Shown piece after piece: positions 50,794 through 59,607 of a DNA stretch of 64,000 bases. The stretch is taken from positions 479,050 to 543,049 of the forward strand of contig WXYP01000004.1 of the NCBI GenBank assembly GCA_009901575.1, in the 5' to 3' direction. Every line of letters starts with the position of its first letter. Within the stretch, counting starts at the first letter, position 1. A program made the position numbers and the translations under genes. The notes under the pieces are model-generated. The model made no database searches, was not told the DNA's origin, and saw nothing but the letters and a program-made list of their open reading frames with translations. This stretch comes from Flavobacteriaceae bacterium R38 (GTDB taxonomy: Bacteria; Bacteroidota; Bacteroidia; Flavobacteriales; Flavobacteriaceae).

Positions 50794-51522
50794 TTAAAAT
50801 TTAAAATCGTTTTTCTTATCCAGTTTTGAAGCTTGTTTATAGGTGTCTTTTGGGCAAGAAATATTCCCTGCAACTATAGCCCTGATGCATGGTCGTCTAC
50901 GTTCATCATTTCCCCAGCAAAAAGAAGATAGATTATATTTAAAAGGCGTGAAAGACGATAAATTGATTTTTTTATAAAGCTTTCCATCTTTCATTAATTC
51001 TAAGCCTAATTTATTAGCATTGTGTTGCGATAAATAAATTTCTTCTGCTTCCAGAATATCGTTGTATACAAGTTTAGACGTAACTACATCAACAGCGCTT
51101 ATGATTTTATAGTTACTATCGTTATCTAAATAGGCTTGTATTGCCTTATTTTCAGGTGCGTTCATAGCTTCTGTCAAAGTGATAAGATCTGCAATGACAA
51201 ATTTGAGGTATTTAGGCCTATCCTGAATAACAGAGTCTTGGGGCATCACAGTATTAATCTGGCCACTCTTTTTTATGAGGCCGGAATATTTTTTATAAGA
51301 AGCTTTGTCGAATGGAACATGTGTTGCCTGAATACGTATTTTTTTGGAAAGTTCAGGAACACCAATTTGTTGAAACTGATTACCTAATAAACCGGAGTTG
51401 TTAATCCCAATTGCTCCAAGTTCTGCAGAAACAGTACTTAACTGTTGTTTTTGTTCATTGTTTTTAATCGTGCTACAACTAAAAATAACGAGAATAATTA
51501 CTATAAATATTGGTTTTTTCAA
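50794..51522 (-). CDS. Lipoprotein of unknown function in secretion operon
   Basis: The lipoprotein signal ends VIFSC. The mature 220-aa protein is not recognised. It has a region of strands in the middle (YLKFVIADLITLTEAMNAPENK split over residues about 105-125) and two Cys near the C-terminus (SSFCWGNDERRRPCIRAIVAGNISC). The C-terminal Cys-rich segment could form a disulphide. It is the first gene of the minus-strand half of the secretion cluster, divergent from the major pseudopilin gene, so it may be a machine-specific accessory such as a pilotin. That is speculation from position. Confidence 0.65.
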   Translation of the reverse strand: MKKPIFIVIILVIFSCSTIKNNEQKQQLSTVSAELGAIGINNSGLLGNQFQQIGVPELSKKIRIQATHVPFDKASYKKYSGLIKKSGQINTVMPQDSVIQDRPKYLKFVIADLITLTEAMNAPENKAIQAYLDNDSNYKIISAVDVVTSKLVYNDILEAEEIYLSQHNANKLGLELMKDGKLYKKINLSSFTPFKYNLSSFCWGNDERRRPCIRAIVAGNISCPKDTYKQASKLDKKNDFKF

Positions 51523-51899
51523 AATATTGTTATGTTTTTTATGTAATAAAAGTAAGAAAAAAACTATATAAAAATTATGTTTTTAACTTAAATATAGTTT
51601 TGATTAGAATAAATAAATAGCTTTTGATACTAACTAAAGCCAAGCTACCAAGTAATCATTTTATAATCAAGAAAATAGAAACGTTGTTTGTCTAGATTTA
51701 TGAAAATGGACAAATGAGATCTATAAGGTGTAATCGTGATACCTATATTTATATATTATAACTTCTTTAATTAAATGGTAGAATTGATTATTAATTATAT
51801 ATAATATTTTCTTACAAAATATAAAGAATTGTAATATTTTGTATATATTTATAATCTGCTTTTGACATAAGAACAATTCACTAATTTAAATACTGATCA
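51523..51899. promoter_or_regulatory. Divergent intergenic region of the secretion cluster
   Basis: This 377-bp, very AT-rich segment has no gene. Transcription leaves it in both directions. TAGTTTTG at 51595-51602 fits the -7 box on the plus strand, but about 300 bp upstream of the pseudopilin start and without a -33 match. No clear box was found for the minus strand. The size suggests regulatory content. Confidence 0.4.
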
Positions 51900-52337
51900 A
51901 TGAGTTTTTTGAATTTAAAAAGAAAGACAAGAAAGCTGCTAAAAAAGAAAATACCAGCGCTGAATTTACAGGAAATGCTGATAGTATTAGTTATTATAGG
52001 GATTCTCCTTCTCATTGCTCTGCCAAACCTAATGCCACTAATAGCAAAAGCTCGATCTGTGGAAGCTCAGACACAGTTAAAAGCGATTTACAATGCACAA
52101 ACTACGTACAGATACTTACATTCTAAATATAGTACAGATATTGTTTCTATTGATTATGAAATGCCAAAAACAGTGAACGAAAACGGAACTGCAAATTATA
52201 GTTACGAATTAATTGCTGCTACCAATAATACTTTTAAAGCAAAAGCAACTGCTGTTACCGATTTTGACGGAGACGGAGTATTTAATGTATGGGAGATTGA
52301 TGAAAATGGTACTCCTAAACAAATTGTAAAAGATTGA
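51900..52337 (+). CDS. Major pseudopilin (GspG/PilA-like)
   Basis: The long basic leader of 20 residues is followed by a prepilin site IPA|LNLQEMLIVLVIIGILLLIALPNL: Ala20 at -1, Leu21 at +1, Glu25 at +5. The helix then leads to an AQTQLKAIYNAQTTYRY segment, as in GspG, and a C-terminal acidic region (DFDGDGVFNVWEIDENG) that looks like a calcium-binding loop of the GspG type. It is first in the plus-strand operon and coupled to the peptidase gene by a TTGA overlap. Confidence 0.9.
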   Translation: MSFLNLKRKTRKLLKKKIPALNLQEMLIVLVIIGILLLIALPNLMPLIAKARSVEAQTQLKAIYNAQTTYRYLHSKYSTDIVSIDYEMPKTVNENGTANYSYELIAATNNTFKAKATAVTDFDGDGVFNVWEIDENGTPKQIVKD

Positions 52338-52819
52338 TACTGATTTTTAAAATAATATTATTAATTATCCTGGGGATTATTGTTTATGAGGATGTCACTT
52401 CCAGAATGGTGCATTGGATACTATTTCCTTTAGCAACTTTTTTCCTGGGGTATAGTTTTTTCGAGCAATCAAATCCTGTTTTTTTTCTTACAACTGTAGG
52501 GATGAATATTTTATTGGTTTCCGGAATTACATTGATATTATTTCTTTATGCTAAATTGATTATAAAACAACCTTTTTTAAATACAAGTTTTGGCTCAGGA
52601 GATTTACTTTTCTTTTATGCGCTTAGTGTAGCATTTCCAACGGTAACCTTTATCGTATTATTTGTTTTTGCTCTCATTTTTAGCCTGTGCCTTCATCAGG
52701 TTAGGAAACGAAAAGATGTAGAACGTTCTGTTCCACTGGCCGGGTATATGGCACTTTTTTTCGTAGTGATTTTTGGAATACATATGATTAGCAATCAGCC
52801 TAACCTATATCAATTTTAA
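52334..52819 (+). CDS. Prepilin peptidase, A24-type (GspO/PilD-like), short form
   Basis: The 161-aa membrane protein has the two catalytic aspartates of A24 peptidases: Asp20 (IVYEDVTSRMVHW) and Asp90 (SFGSGDLLFFYAL). It lacks the N-terminal methyltransferase/cysteine motif domain of PilD, so it represents the short form. The TTG start overlaps the pilin stop as TTGA. The next ATG would lie past the first catalytic Asp, so TTG must be the start. It processes the prepilins encoded in both operons. Confidence 0.88.
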   Translation: MILIFKIILLIILGIIVYEDVTSRMVHWILFPLATFFLGYSFFEQSNPVFFLTTVGMNILLVSGITLILFLYAKLIIKQPFLNTSFGSGDLLFFYALSVAFPTVTFIVLFVFALIFSLCLHQVRKRKDVERSVPLAGYMALFFVVIFGIHMISNQPNLYQF

Positions 52820-52823
52820 ATAG

Positions 52824-54236
52824 ATGGAAACTAATTCTTATCATATAGCTACAGAATTGCAACAGCTCATTTCATCTGAACAAGCTTTTCATTATCGGAT
52901 TGTTCCTGTAGAAGCGATTAATGGACATATGGTGTTTAAGACAGATGTTCAAAATAAATTGGCCTTACAAACAGAACTACAGGTAATTTTAGGAAAGCAA
53001 ATTCAATTAATAGAAGAAGAAACAGAACAGTTACAGAAATATTTAACCGCTAATTTTCGTCAGAAACAAAAGAAAACATCATCGGCAATTCATTACACTT
53101 CAGATTTTCTGGATAAGATATTACAAACAGCTAAGGAGATAGGAAGTAGTGATATTCATTTTGAACCCTATGAATTTAAATGCAGGATTCGTTTTAGGCT
53201 GGATGGTAAACTTACAGAACAGTTTACAATTCCTATAAAGGAATACCCGGTAATCATCAATAAAATAAAAATAAAAGCAGGGCTTGATATTTCAGAAAAA
53301 CGCTTGCCTCAGGATGGGAGAATTAGTGTAAAAAATGATCTTGAAGAATTTGATATCAGAGTTTCCTCACTTCCTACGTTACATGGTGAAAAGATGGTGC
53401 TTCGTATCTTAAGTAAAGATAGCAGTAATGTTGTTTTGGAAGATCTGGGATTCACAGAAGATGAATTAAAAGATTATAAAGAGACCATTCGCAAACCAAA
53501 CGGAATCGTATTGATATCCGGCCCTACGGGTTCTGGTAAAACGACTACTTTATATGCCACTTTAAAGTTATTAAACGATAGTAAAACCAATGTTCTAACC
53601 ATTGAAGATCCGATTGAATACACGTTAGAAGGAATCAATCAGGTACAATTAAAAGAAAATATAGGTCTTGATTTTGCATCGGCTTTACGAACTTTTCTAC
53701 GGCAAGATCCGGATGTTATTATGGTAGGAGAAATTCGTGATGTGAAAACTGCTAATATGGCTATACGAGCAGCGCTTACAGGGCATTTGGTGTTATCTAC
53801 AATTCATACAAATTCTGCCTGGGCTACGATATCGCGTTTAATTGATATGGGAATCCCGCCATTTTTAATAGCCAGCACTTTAAATGTAAGTGTAGCTCAG
53901 CGATTAGTACGCAAGCTGTGTAATCATTGTAAACAAGAAACAACCATAACAAATACTCTTTTTCCAAAAAACTTCCCTGTTCCTGAAGACCTTAAAAAGC
54001 ATACTATAGCTGTCGGATGTAATGAATGTCATCATACCGGCTATAGGGGAAGGAAAGCAATTTATGAGATTATACCAATCACTAATTCATTGATTGGACA
54101 TATAAAGAATAATGAATTGGAAATAGAAGATTATCTGACAGAGAATAATATAAACACCCTAAAAAATAATGCATTGCAATTGATAAAAACCGGAGTCACT
54201 TCGGTAGATGAAGTGTATGCATTATTAACCAATTAA
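52824..54236 (+). CDS. Secretion/pilus ATPase (GspE/PilB-like)
   Basis: This 470-aa ATPase of the T2SSE family has Walker A (GPTGSGKTTT), Asp box (TIEDPIEY), Walker B (VIMVGEIRD) and His box (HLVLSTIHTN). A C-terminal zinc-binding motif is formed by CNHC and CNECHHTGYRGR. The N-terminal MshEN-type region is short. It powers pseudopilus assembly with the inner-membrane platform. It starts 4 bp after the peptidase gene and is followed by the secretin gene 2 bp later. Confidence 0.95.
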   Translation: METNSYHIATELQQLISSEQAFHYRIVPVEAINGHMVFKTDVQNKLALQTELQVILGKQIQLIEEETEQLQKYLTANFRQKQKKTSSAIHYTSDFLDKILQTAKEIGSSDIHFEPYEFKCRIRFRLDGKLTEQFTIPIKEYPVIINKIKIKAGLDISEKRLPQDGRISVKNDLEEFDIRVSSLPTLHGEKMVLRILSKDSSNVVLEDLGFTEDELKDYKETIRKPNGIVLISGPTGSGKTTTLYATLKLLNDSKTNVLTIEDPIEYTLEGINQVQLKENIGLDFASALRTFLRQDPDVIMVGEIRDVKTANMAIRAALTGHLVLSTIHTNSAWATISRLIDMGIPPFLIASTLNVSVAQRLVRKLCNHCKQETTITNTLFPKNFPVPEDLKKHTIAVGCNECHHTGYRGRKAIYEIIPITNSLIGHIKNNELEIEDYLTENNINTLKNNALQLIKTGVTSVDEVYALLTN

Positions 54237-54238
54237 TT

Positions 54239-56464
54239 ATGATTAAAAAGATATTTATTATCCTTTTCTTTTTGCTGAATCTTGGTTTGAATGCTCAAGA
54301 TACGCAACGAATAGCGTCTATAAAAAATAAGCTTGAAGTACTGTCTATAGATAATAAAGGCTTGTCTGAATCATTAAAGGTAAATATAGATGTTACAAAT
54401 ATTACCCTTTCCAATTTTATTTTGGCTGTGGGTAAAATTCATCAGCTTAACCTAACTGTAGCTCCTGAATTGAGTACAATTACATTGGTCAATAATTTTC
54501 CGGATGTTACTGTAGCCGATTTATTGACTTATTTATGTAAAGAATACGATCTTGATATCGATTTTACAGGAAATATTCTATCTATAAAAAAATATAAAGC
54601 CCCACCAGAAATTCCGGAAGAAAGAATTATAGCTGTTGGGTATGATGCAGTACAGGATCTCATTTCTCTGGATCTTAAGAACGATAAATTATATGATGCT
54701 TTTGTCGCTATTATGAATAAGACGGGTAAGAAATTAACCTGGTCTCCGGATATAGCAGAAAATCCGATAACTGCTTTTATAAATACAACTTCTTTTGAGA
54801 GTGCGATGAATAATCTTGCTTTTGCTAATAACCTAATTGTTACTAAAAATAAAGACGGATTTTATCTTTTTGAAAAAGGAGAAGAACCGATAAAAAATAC
54901 TGCTACAGGAAGAACTCAACAACAACGTGTTAAACCGGTAAGGAGAAGAAACTCCAGTTTTTATTACAAGGTGTTAGATACTGTAAATCGTGTCTTAGAA
55001 GTTGATTTTGAGAATATCCCGATTAAAGATGTGATAAATGATATAGGGAACGACCTTAACCTGAATATATTTACAGCTAAACCGATGGACGATGCAGGTA
55101 CGGCAACTTTTAAAACAAAATATATTGCTTTTGACGATTTATTGGATAAGTTATTCGAAAGTCAACAAAATACTGGAGTATCAACCTCTCAGGTAGCAAG
55201 AACAGGGCAAAATGCAGGAGGAAACCTGCAAATAAGCAATCAACCTTCGGTTACTTCGGGTGTTTTTACTTATAAAAAAGAAGGAGATACCTATTATTTC
55301 GGGACTTCAGATCAATTAAGTGTCAGGGTAGTGGAAGTTGTACAGTTAAAACACCGTTCTGTAGAGTTGTTAGGAGATCCTACAGTTGGTGGATTTTCGA
55401 ATAGAAGTGCAGGAAGAACGCAATCCAGTAGTCTGAACTTTATAGGAGGTGGAGGACTCCAAAACGGATTACAAGGAGGGTTACAAAATAACGGATTAGG
55501 AAGAAATACCGGTTTTAATAATCAGAATCAAAGGAATACAAGTTTTAATCAAAATTCTAATACCTCCTCAAGTACCCGGGGAGAGGCTTTAATAGATATT
55601 TTACCAGATGATCTTGTTGTTGGTTTAGATGTTAAAATGGATGTGGAACGTAACAGTTTTTTAGTAAGCGGCCCTGCAGCAAATGTGAGTCGGTTTAAAT
55701 CATTTTTAGGACAAATTGATCAACCTATTCCTTTAATCTTGATTGAGGTAATTATATTGGAGGTTAGTAAATCTGCAACAATCGAAACTGGTATTAACTG
55801 GGGTATTGGAGATGAGCCTGTTGAAACTCGTGGAGGGATTTTTCCAAACACAGATATTACATTAGGTGCAGAGACTGTAAATCGTATTATAGGTGGTTTT
55901 GACGGTTTTACAAATGTTGGTAAAGTAGTTCCTAATTTCTTTGCTAATATCAGGGCGATGGAGGCTAATGGGCTGGTAAAAATACGCTCAACACCAAAAT
56001 TATCGACTTTGAACGGACATAAAGCGACACTTTCCATTGGAGAAACCACGTATTATGTAGTAACAAATCAGAGTCTTTTTGGGTCTCAGGTTCCTCAGTC
56101 TGTTCAAACCAGGAACTTTGTTCCTATCGATGCAGAATTGGCAGTAAGTATAAAACCATTAGTATCTGGAGATGGACAGGTTACTCTCGACTTGCATGTT
56201 ATTCAATCTGATTTTAACGGAGTGCAAATTGATGAAGAAGCTCCTCCGGGATTAAACTCAAGAGAATTTAGTTCCATCATAAGAATACAAGATCAGGATA
56301 TTGCTGTTTTGGGTGGATTGGAAGAGAAAGTGAAAAACGATACGGGGAACGGAGTACCGTTATTGGCCAGAGTTCCGGTTATCAAATGGCTTTTTAGTCA
56401 GCGTAGGAGAGAAGACTCAAAACGAAAATTGACCGTGCTTATAAAACCTACAGTGATCTATTAA
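54239..56464 (+). CDS. Secretin (GspD/PilQ-like outer-membrane pore)
   Basis: The signal peptide (MIKKIFIILFFLLNLGLNAQ) is followed by N-terminal secretin N domains (about 40-320), a Gly/Asn/Gln-rich insert (about 385-440) and the secretin core (about 490-741). The core has the conserved VILEVS, LSTLNGHKATLSIGE and IIRIQDQDIAVLGGLEE patterns, ending RRREDSKRKLTVLIKPTVIY. It forms the multimeric outer-membrane channel. The low-complexity insert is unusual in length, but not unprecedented. The gene overlaps the next one by 1 nt. Confidence 0.93.
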   Translation: MIKKIFIILFFLLNLGLNAQDTQRIASIKNKLEVLSIDNKGLSESLKVNIDVTNITLSNFILAVGKIHQLNLTVAPELSTITLVNNFPDVTVADLLTYLCKEYDLDIDFTGNILSIKKYKAPPEIPEERIIAVGYDAVQDLISLDLKNDKLYDAFVAIMNKTGKKLTWSPDIAENPITAFINTTSFESAMNNLAFANNLIVTKNKDGFYLFEKGEEPIKNTATGRTQQQRVKPVRRRNSSFYYKVLDTVNRVLEVDFENIPIKDVINDIGNDLNLNIFTAKPMDDAGTATFKTKYIAFDDLLDKLFESQQNTGVSTSQVARTGQNAGGNLQISNQPSVTSGVFTYKKEGDTYYFGTSDQLSVRVVEVVQLKHRSVELLGDPTVGGFSNRSAGRTQSSSLNFIGGGGLQNGLQGGLQNNGLGRNTGFNNQNQRNTSFNQNSNTSSSTRGEALIDILPDDLVVGLDVKMDVERNSFLVSGPAANVSRFKSFLGQIDQPIPLILIEVIILEVSKSATIETGINWGIGDEPVETRGGIFPNTDITLGAETVNRIIGGFDGFTNVGKVVPNFFANIRAMEANGLVKIRSTPKLSTLNGHKATLSIGETTYYVVTNQSLFGSQVPQSVQTRNFVPIDAELAVSIKPLVSGDGQVTLDLHVIQSDFNGVQIDEEAPPGLNSREFSSIIRIQDQDIAVLGGLEEKVKNDTGNGVPLLARVPVIKWLFSQRRREDSKRKLTVLIKPTVIY

Positions 56465-57660
56465 TGTTTAATACAATACGAAAACATATAAAAGACGGTA
56501 ATGTATTTACTGGGGTGGAATATTTATCAGAACATGATATTCACAAGCTGTTTTGTGTTCAACTGTCAAAGAAAAAAAATGAATTACACTTAATCAACAC
56601 CTGTAAAACAGAAACGGTTGAAGAACTTTCTTTGCAACTAAAAAAAAATCATCCTCTGTTTATAACTATAAATACCAGCCAGGTGATCTCGAAATTTGTT
56701 GCTGCAAAAACCGATAATGAACTGGCAATAGTACATAAAGCTTTTCCCAATATTGATTTAGATGATTTCTATTACGAGATTTCTTCGATAAAAAATAATA
56801 GCCTGATATCCATTTGTAGAAAGGAACAAGTGGATACTGTTTTAGCTGCTTTCATAGCTAAAAAAATGGAAATTATAGGATTCTCGTTAGCTTTCCATCA
56901 GATATACCAGGTAGAGAAATTTATTGATGACGATATTATATTTTCTAATAAAGTACTTGTAAAAAATGAAGATACAGTTTTTACAGATGCTAAAAATGCT
57001 GATGCTGTTTATAATATAAATGGGATTGAAGTCCAGAGTGATTTCATATTAAGTTTTAGTGCTGCATTAACCCATTTTTTAAACGGACCTGTACTTGGAT
57101 CTAATTTTAGAGAAAGAATAATTACTTTAAAAAACGAATTTTATCAAAAACGATTCTTTCATTTATTTTCAAAATCGTTTGGAATGATTCTCTTAGGAGT
57201 CCTTTTAATCAATTTCTTTTTCTTCAATCATTATTTTCAAAAGGTAGAGGAGCTTAAGCAGACAATAGCGATTAATTCATCAAATAAAGAGAAACTATTA
57301 AAACTGGATGAAGTAGTAAGTAAAAAAGAGAAACTAGTAAACGATATTATCAGTTCGTCTTCATCAAGAAGTTCAATGTATCTTGATCAAACGGCTTCTC
57401 TTTTACCAGAAACCTTGTTACTTACCGGAATGAATTATCAGCCTATCCAAAAAAAGATTAAGAAAGACAAACCTATTTTGTTTGAAACAGATGTACTAGA
57501 AATCGAAGGACATGCTAGAGATAGTGGAGATTTCTCAGAATGGATAGAAACAATTGAAAAACTGAAATGGGTTTCGGAGTTAAGTGTAGAAGGTTATGGC
57601 TATGAAAATAGTTCAACATCTTCATTTAAAGTAGTAATAAGTATAGAGAATGAACAGTAA
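56464..57660 (+). CDS. GspL / PilM-PilN-like assembly protein
   Basis: Residues 1 to about 225 form a cytoplasmic region that looks like a degenerate actin-like (PilM/GspL) domain. One membrane helix follows (FGMILLGVLLINFFFFNHYF, about 238-257), then a periplasmic coiled coil (about 258-305; KVEELKQTIAINSSNKEKLL) and a ferredoxin-like domain (about 330-398), as in PilN/GspL. Position after the secretin gene and before a PilO-like gene supports the assignment. It would link the ATPase to the periplasmic part of the machine. Assignment is by layout, not clear motifs. Confidence 0.7.
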   Translation: MFNTIRKHIKDGNVFTGVEYLSEHDIHKLFCVQLSKKKNELHLINTCKTETVEELSLQLKKNHPLFITINTSQVISKFVAAKTDNELAIVHKAFPNIDLDDFYYEISSIKNNSLISICRKEQVDTVLAAFIAKKMEIIGFSLAFHQIYQVEKFIDDDIIFSNKVLVKNEDTVFTDAKNADAVYNINGIEVQSDFILSFSAALTHFLNGPVLGSNFRERIITLKNEFYQKRFFHLFSKSFGMILLGVLLINFFFFNHYFQKVEELKQTIAINSSNKEKLLKLDEVVSKKEKLVNDIISSSSSRSSMYLDQTASLLPETLLLTGMNYQPIQKKIKKDKPILFETDVLEIEGHARDSGDFSEWIETIEKLKWVSELSVEGYGYENSSTSSFKVVISIENEQ

Positions 57661-58162
57661 AAGGAAAAATATTGTTTTAGTGGTTTTCAGTATCCTGATA
57701 CTGTTCATTTGTTATAAATATGCAATCAAGAAAACAATTGATTATAAGATAGAATATCAGTTGCTTAAAAACCAGGAAACACTTTTTAATGATTTGCCTA
57801 AGCAATTTGGCCTTCTTAATGAGAAAAATAAATATTACGATTCTTTATTGACCAAATTTCAGATTACAGAAACTTCCATCCAAAATAATCTTTTAAAAAC
57901 CATCAATAAAGCAGCTAGGGGTCTAAAAGTAAAGGTTATTGATTTTAAAGAACCTCATGTCTTTATTGAAAATGATACCAGAAGGAACTCTTATACTTTT
58001 ACCATAGAAGGAAGTTTTGAAAGTATTTTAAAAATGATTCATCAATTAGAACAAAAAACAAAGTTTGGAGAAGTGATGAATGTCAACATGGAAAAAAATA
58101 GACGTCCGCGTAGCCGAAAAGAATACCTACAGGCGGAGATTATGATTGTGAATTATAATTAA
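57650..58162 (+). CDS. GspM / PilO-like protein
   Basis: The 170-aa protein has one N-terminal membrane helix (IVLVVFSILILFICYKYAI), a coiled coil (about 30-75) and a ferredoxin-like domain (YTFTIEGSFESILKMIHQLEQ). This is the PilO/GspM arrangement. It overlaps the preceding gene by 11 nt. It is the last clear gene of the plus-strand secretion operon. Confidence 0.75.
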   Translation: MNSKRKNIVLVVFSILILFICYKYAIKKTIDYKIEYQLLKNQETLFNDLPKQFGLLNEKNKYYDSLLTKFQITETSIQNNLLKTINKAARGLKVKVIDFKEPHVFIENDTRRNSYTFTIEGSFESILKMIHQLEQKTKFGEVMNVNMEKNRRPRSRKEYLQAEIMIVNYN

Positions 58163-58170
58163 AAGTTGAA

Positions 58171-58704
58171 ATGAATAAAGAAATTGTCATTCCTGATGAA
58201 CTTATTACTAATAAGATATACCTGATTAGGGATCAAAAAGTGATGCTGGATAGAGATTTAGCAGAGCTTTATCAAGTAGAAACTAAAGTTTTAAAACAAG
58301 CAGTTAGAAGAAATATAGCTCGTTTTCCAGGAGACTTTATGTTTGAGATGACAAAAAAGGAATTTGAAAATTGGAGGTCACAATTTGTGACCTCCAATGT
58401 TGATAAAAAAGGTTTACGTTATGCTCCTTTTTGTTTTACAGAACAGGGAGTTGCAATGTTATCAAGTGTATTAAAAAGTGAAAGAGCAATTGCCGTAAAT
58501 ATTAAAATTATTAGAGTTTTTGCTAGAATTAGAGAAATGTTAATTGATAATTTAAATGTAAAATTAGAAATAGAAGAGATTAAAAAGAAATTATCAAATC
58601 ACAGTAAAAATATTGAATTAGTGTTCAGTTATTTGGACGAACTTATAGAAAAGAAAGAGAATAAGAGCGATCGAACACCAATAGGATATAAAAAGAATAA
58701 ATGA
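58171..58704 (+). CDS. ORF6N-domain DNA-binding-type protein
   Basis: Residues about 10-100 match the ORF6N domain (IYLIRDQKVMLDRDLAELYQVETKVLKQAVRRN, FEMTKKEFENWRSQ, FCFTEQGVAML), seen in phage antirepressors and bacterial chromosomes. A helical C-terminal tail of about 50 residues follows. The codons for the stretch NWRSQFVTSN form a perfect 29-bp DNA palindrome. The gene lies 8 bp after the last secretion gene, so it could be cotranscribed, though the function is probably unrelated. Confidence 0.88.
   Translation: MNKEIVIPDELITNKIYLIRDQKVMLDRDLAELYQVETKVLKQAVRRNIARFPGDFMFEMTKKEFENWRSQFVTSNVDKKGLRYAPFCFTEQGVAMLSSVLKSERAIAVNIKIIRVFARIREMLIDNLNVKLEIEEIKKKLSNHSKNIELVFSYLDELIEKKENKSDRTPIGYKKNK
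58370..58398. repeat. 29-bp perfect palindrome inside the ORF6N gene
   Basis: Two 14-bp arms (ATTGGAGGTCACAA / TTGTGACCTCCAAT) are separated by one base. It lies within the coding sequence, where it encodes the segment NWRSQFVTSN. Confidence 0.95.
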
Positions 58705-58775
58705 GAGGTTATATTTAATTTCTTTTATTCATCCAACTAACGTGCTTTTGTATAGCTAGTTTATTTTAACATTTT

Positions 58776-59048
58776 CTATTCTTCATACAAATAATTCTCT
58801 AAAAAATGCAATACTTTAATCTCAGGCATTTCACAAGGCTTTAACGGGTTTTTAGATAGAGTACTATAATAATTAAAGCTGATAAAATCCGTGCCTCCTA
58901 ATTCTTCAGCGAATACTTTAACGCTTTTACCTTTGTTGAAGATACGTTTAGAAACTCCATAAGTTTTGTCTTGATACTGCACTTTAGAATACCCTGTTTC
59001 CAGTTTAGAAATTCTACTTTCCAGACTTTGCCTTTCAGAATCATTCAT
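58776..59048 (-). CDS. Small conserved-looking protein of unknown function, 90 aa
   Basis: This short cytoplasmic protein has an N-terminal coiled-coil-like helix (SERQSLESRISKLETG), then a beta-rich part (VQYQDKTYGVSKRIFNKGKSVKVFAEELGG, FISFNYY) and an acidic C-terminal helix (KVLHFLENYLYEE). Composition and codon use look like a real gene. No motif was recognised. It lies between the ORF6N gene and the umuD-like gene, on the minus strand. Confidence 0.65.
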   Translation of the reverse strand: MNDSERQSLESRISKLETGYSKVQYQDKTYGVSKRIFNKGKSVKVFAEELGGTDFISFNYYSTLSKNPLKPCEMPEIKVLHFLENYLYEE

Positions 59049-59126
59049 AAGGTTACTTTATTTGCTATTAAATTAAATAAAATGAGTCGGTAATCCTTTT
59101 TGAATGTTATTTTCTTATAAAAATAT

Positions 59127-59146
59127 ATTCCTGCTTTCGCAGGAAT
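59127..59146. repeat. Palindromic dispersed repeat
   Basis: ATTCCTGCTTTCGCAGGAAT has 8-bp arms and a 4-nt loop. It belongs to the family also found at 34299, 38514, 42081, 44248, 61194 and 61247. Confidence 0.9.
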
Positions 59147-59169
59147 GACATTTTTTAGGATTTTAAATA

Positions 59170-59607
59170 TCATACTTCTTTCACCACATAAGTAACTATT
59201 CCCCAAATCATGAAGTTGTTTTTATCGGTTACTTTAATGGGTTTGTATTTCGGATTTTCAGGAAGTAAAGAAATAGTATCCTTTTCTATTTTTAAACGTT
59301 TAACGGTAAATTCCCCATCAATAAAACAAACTGCAATTTTCTTATTTTCTGCTGGTAGACTACGATCGATAACCAGGAGATCGCCATCATTAAGTCCGGC
59401 GCCAATCATAGATTCTCCACGGACACGTGCATAAAAAGTAGCTTCTTCATTTTTGATTAATGTTTTATCCAGGCTGATACGAGTTTCTTTAAAATCATCT
59501 GCAGGAGAGGGGAATCCTGCCGAAATGCCTTCATCTACAACGATGAGTTCAGATGCGTTGTTTTGATCAGGAGTATAGAAAATAAGATGTTTGCTTTTCT
59601 CTGTCAT
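59170..59607 (-). CDS. umuD: UmuD-like S24 peptidase
   Basis: The 145-aa LexA/UmuD-type serine peptidase has an Ala-Gly cleavage site (ISAGFPSPADDF), nucleophile Ser in RGESMIGAG and catalytic Lys in GEFTVKRL. It has no N-terminal DNA-binding domain, so it is UmuD rather than LexA. The ATG overlaps the umuC stop by 4 nt (ATGA), so umuD lies downstream of umuC, the reverse of the E. coli umuDC order. It likely forms the processed subunit of a translesion polymerase. Confidence 0.93.
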   Translation of the reverse strand: MTEKSKHLIFYTPDQNNASELIVVDEGISAGFPSPADDFKETRISLDKTLIKNEEATFYARVRGESMIGAGLNDGDLLVIDRSLPAENKKIAVCFIDGEFTVKRLKIEKDTISLLPENPKYKPIKVTDKNNFMIWGIVTYVVKEV

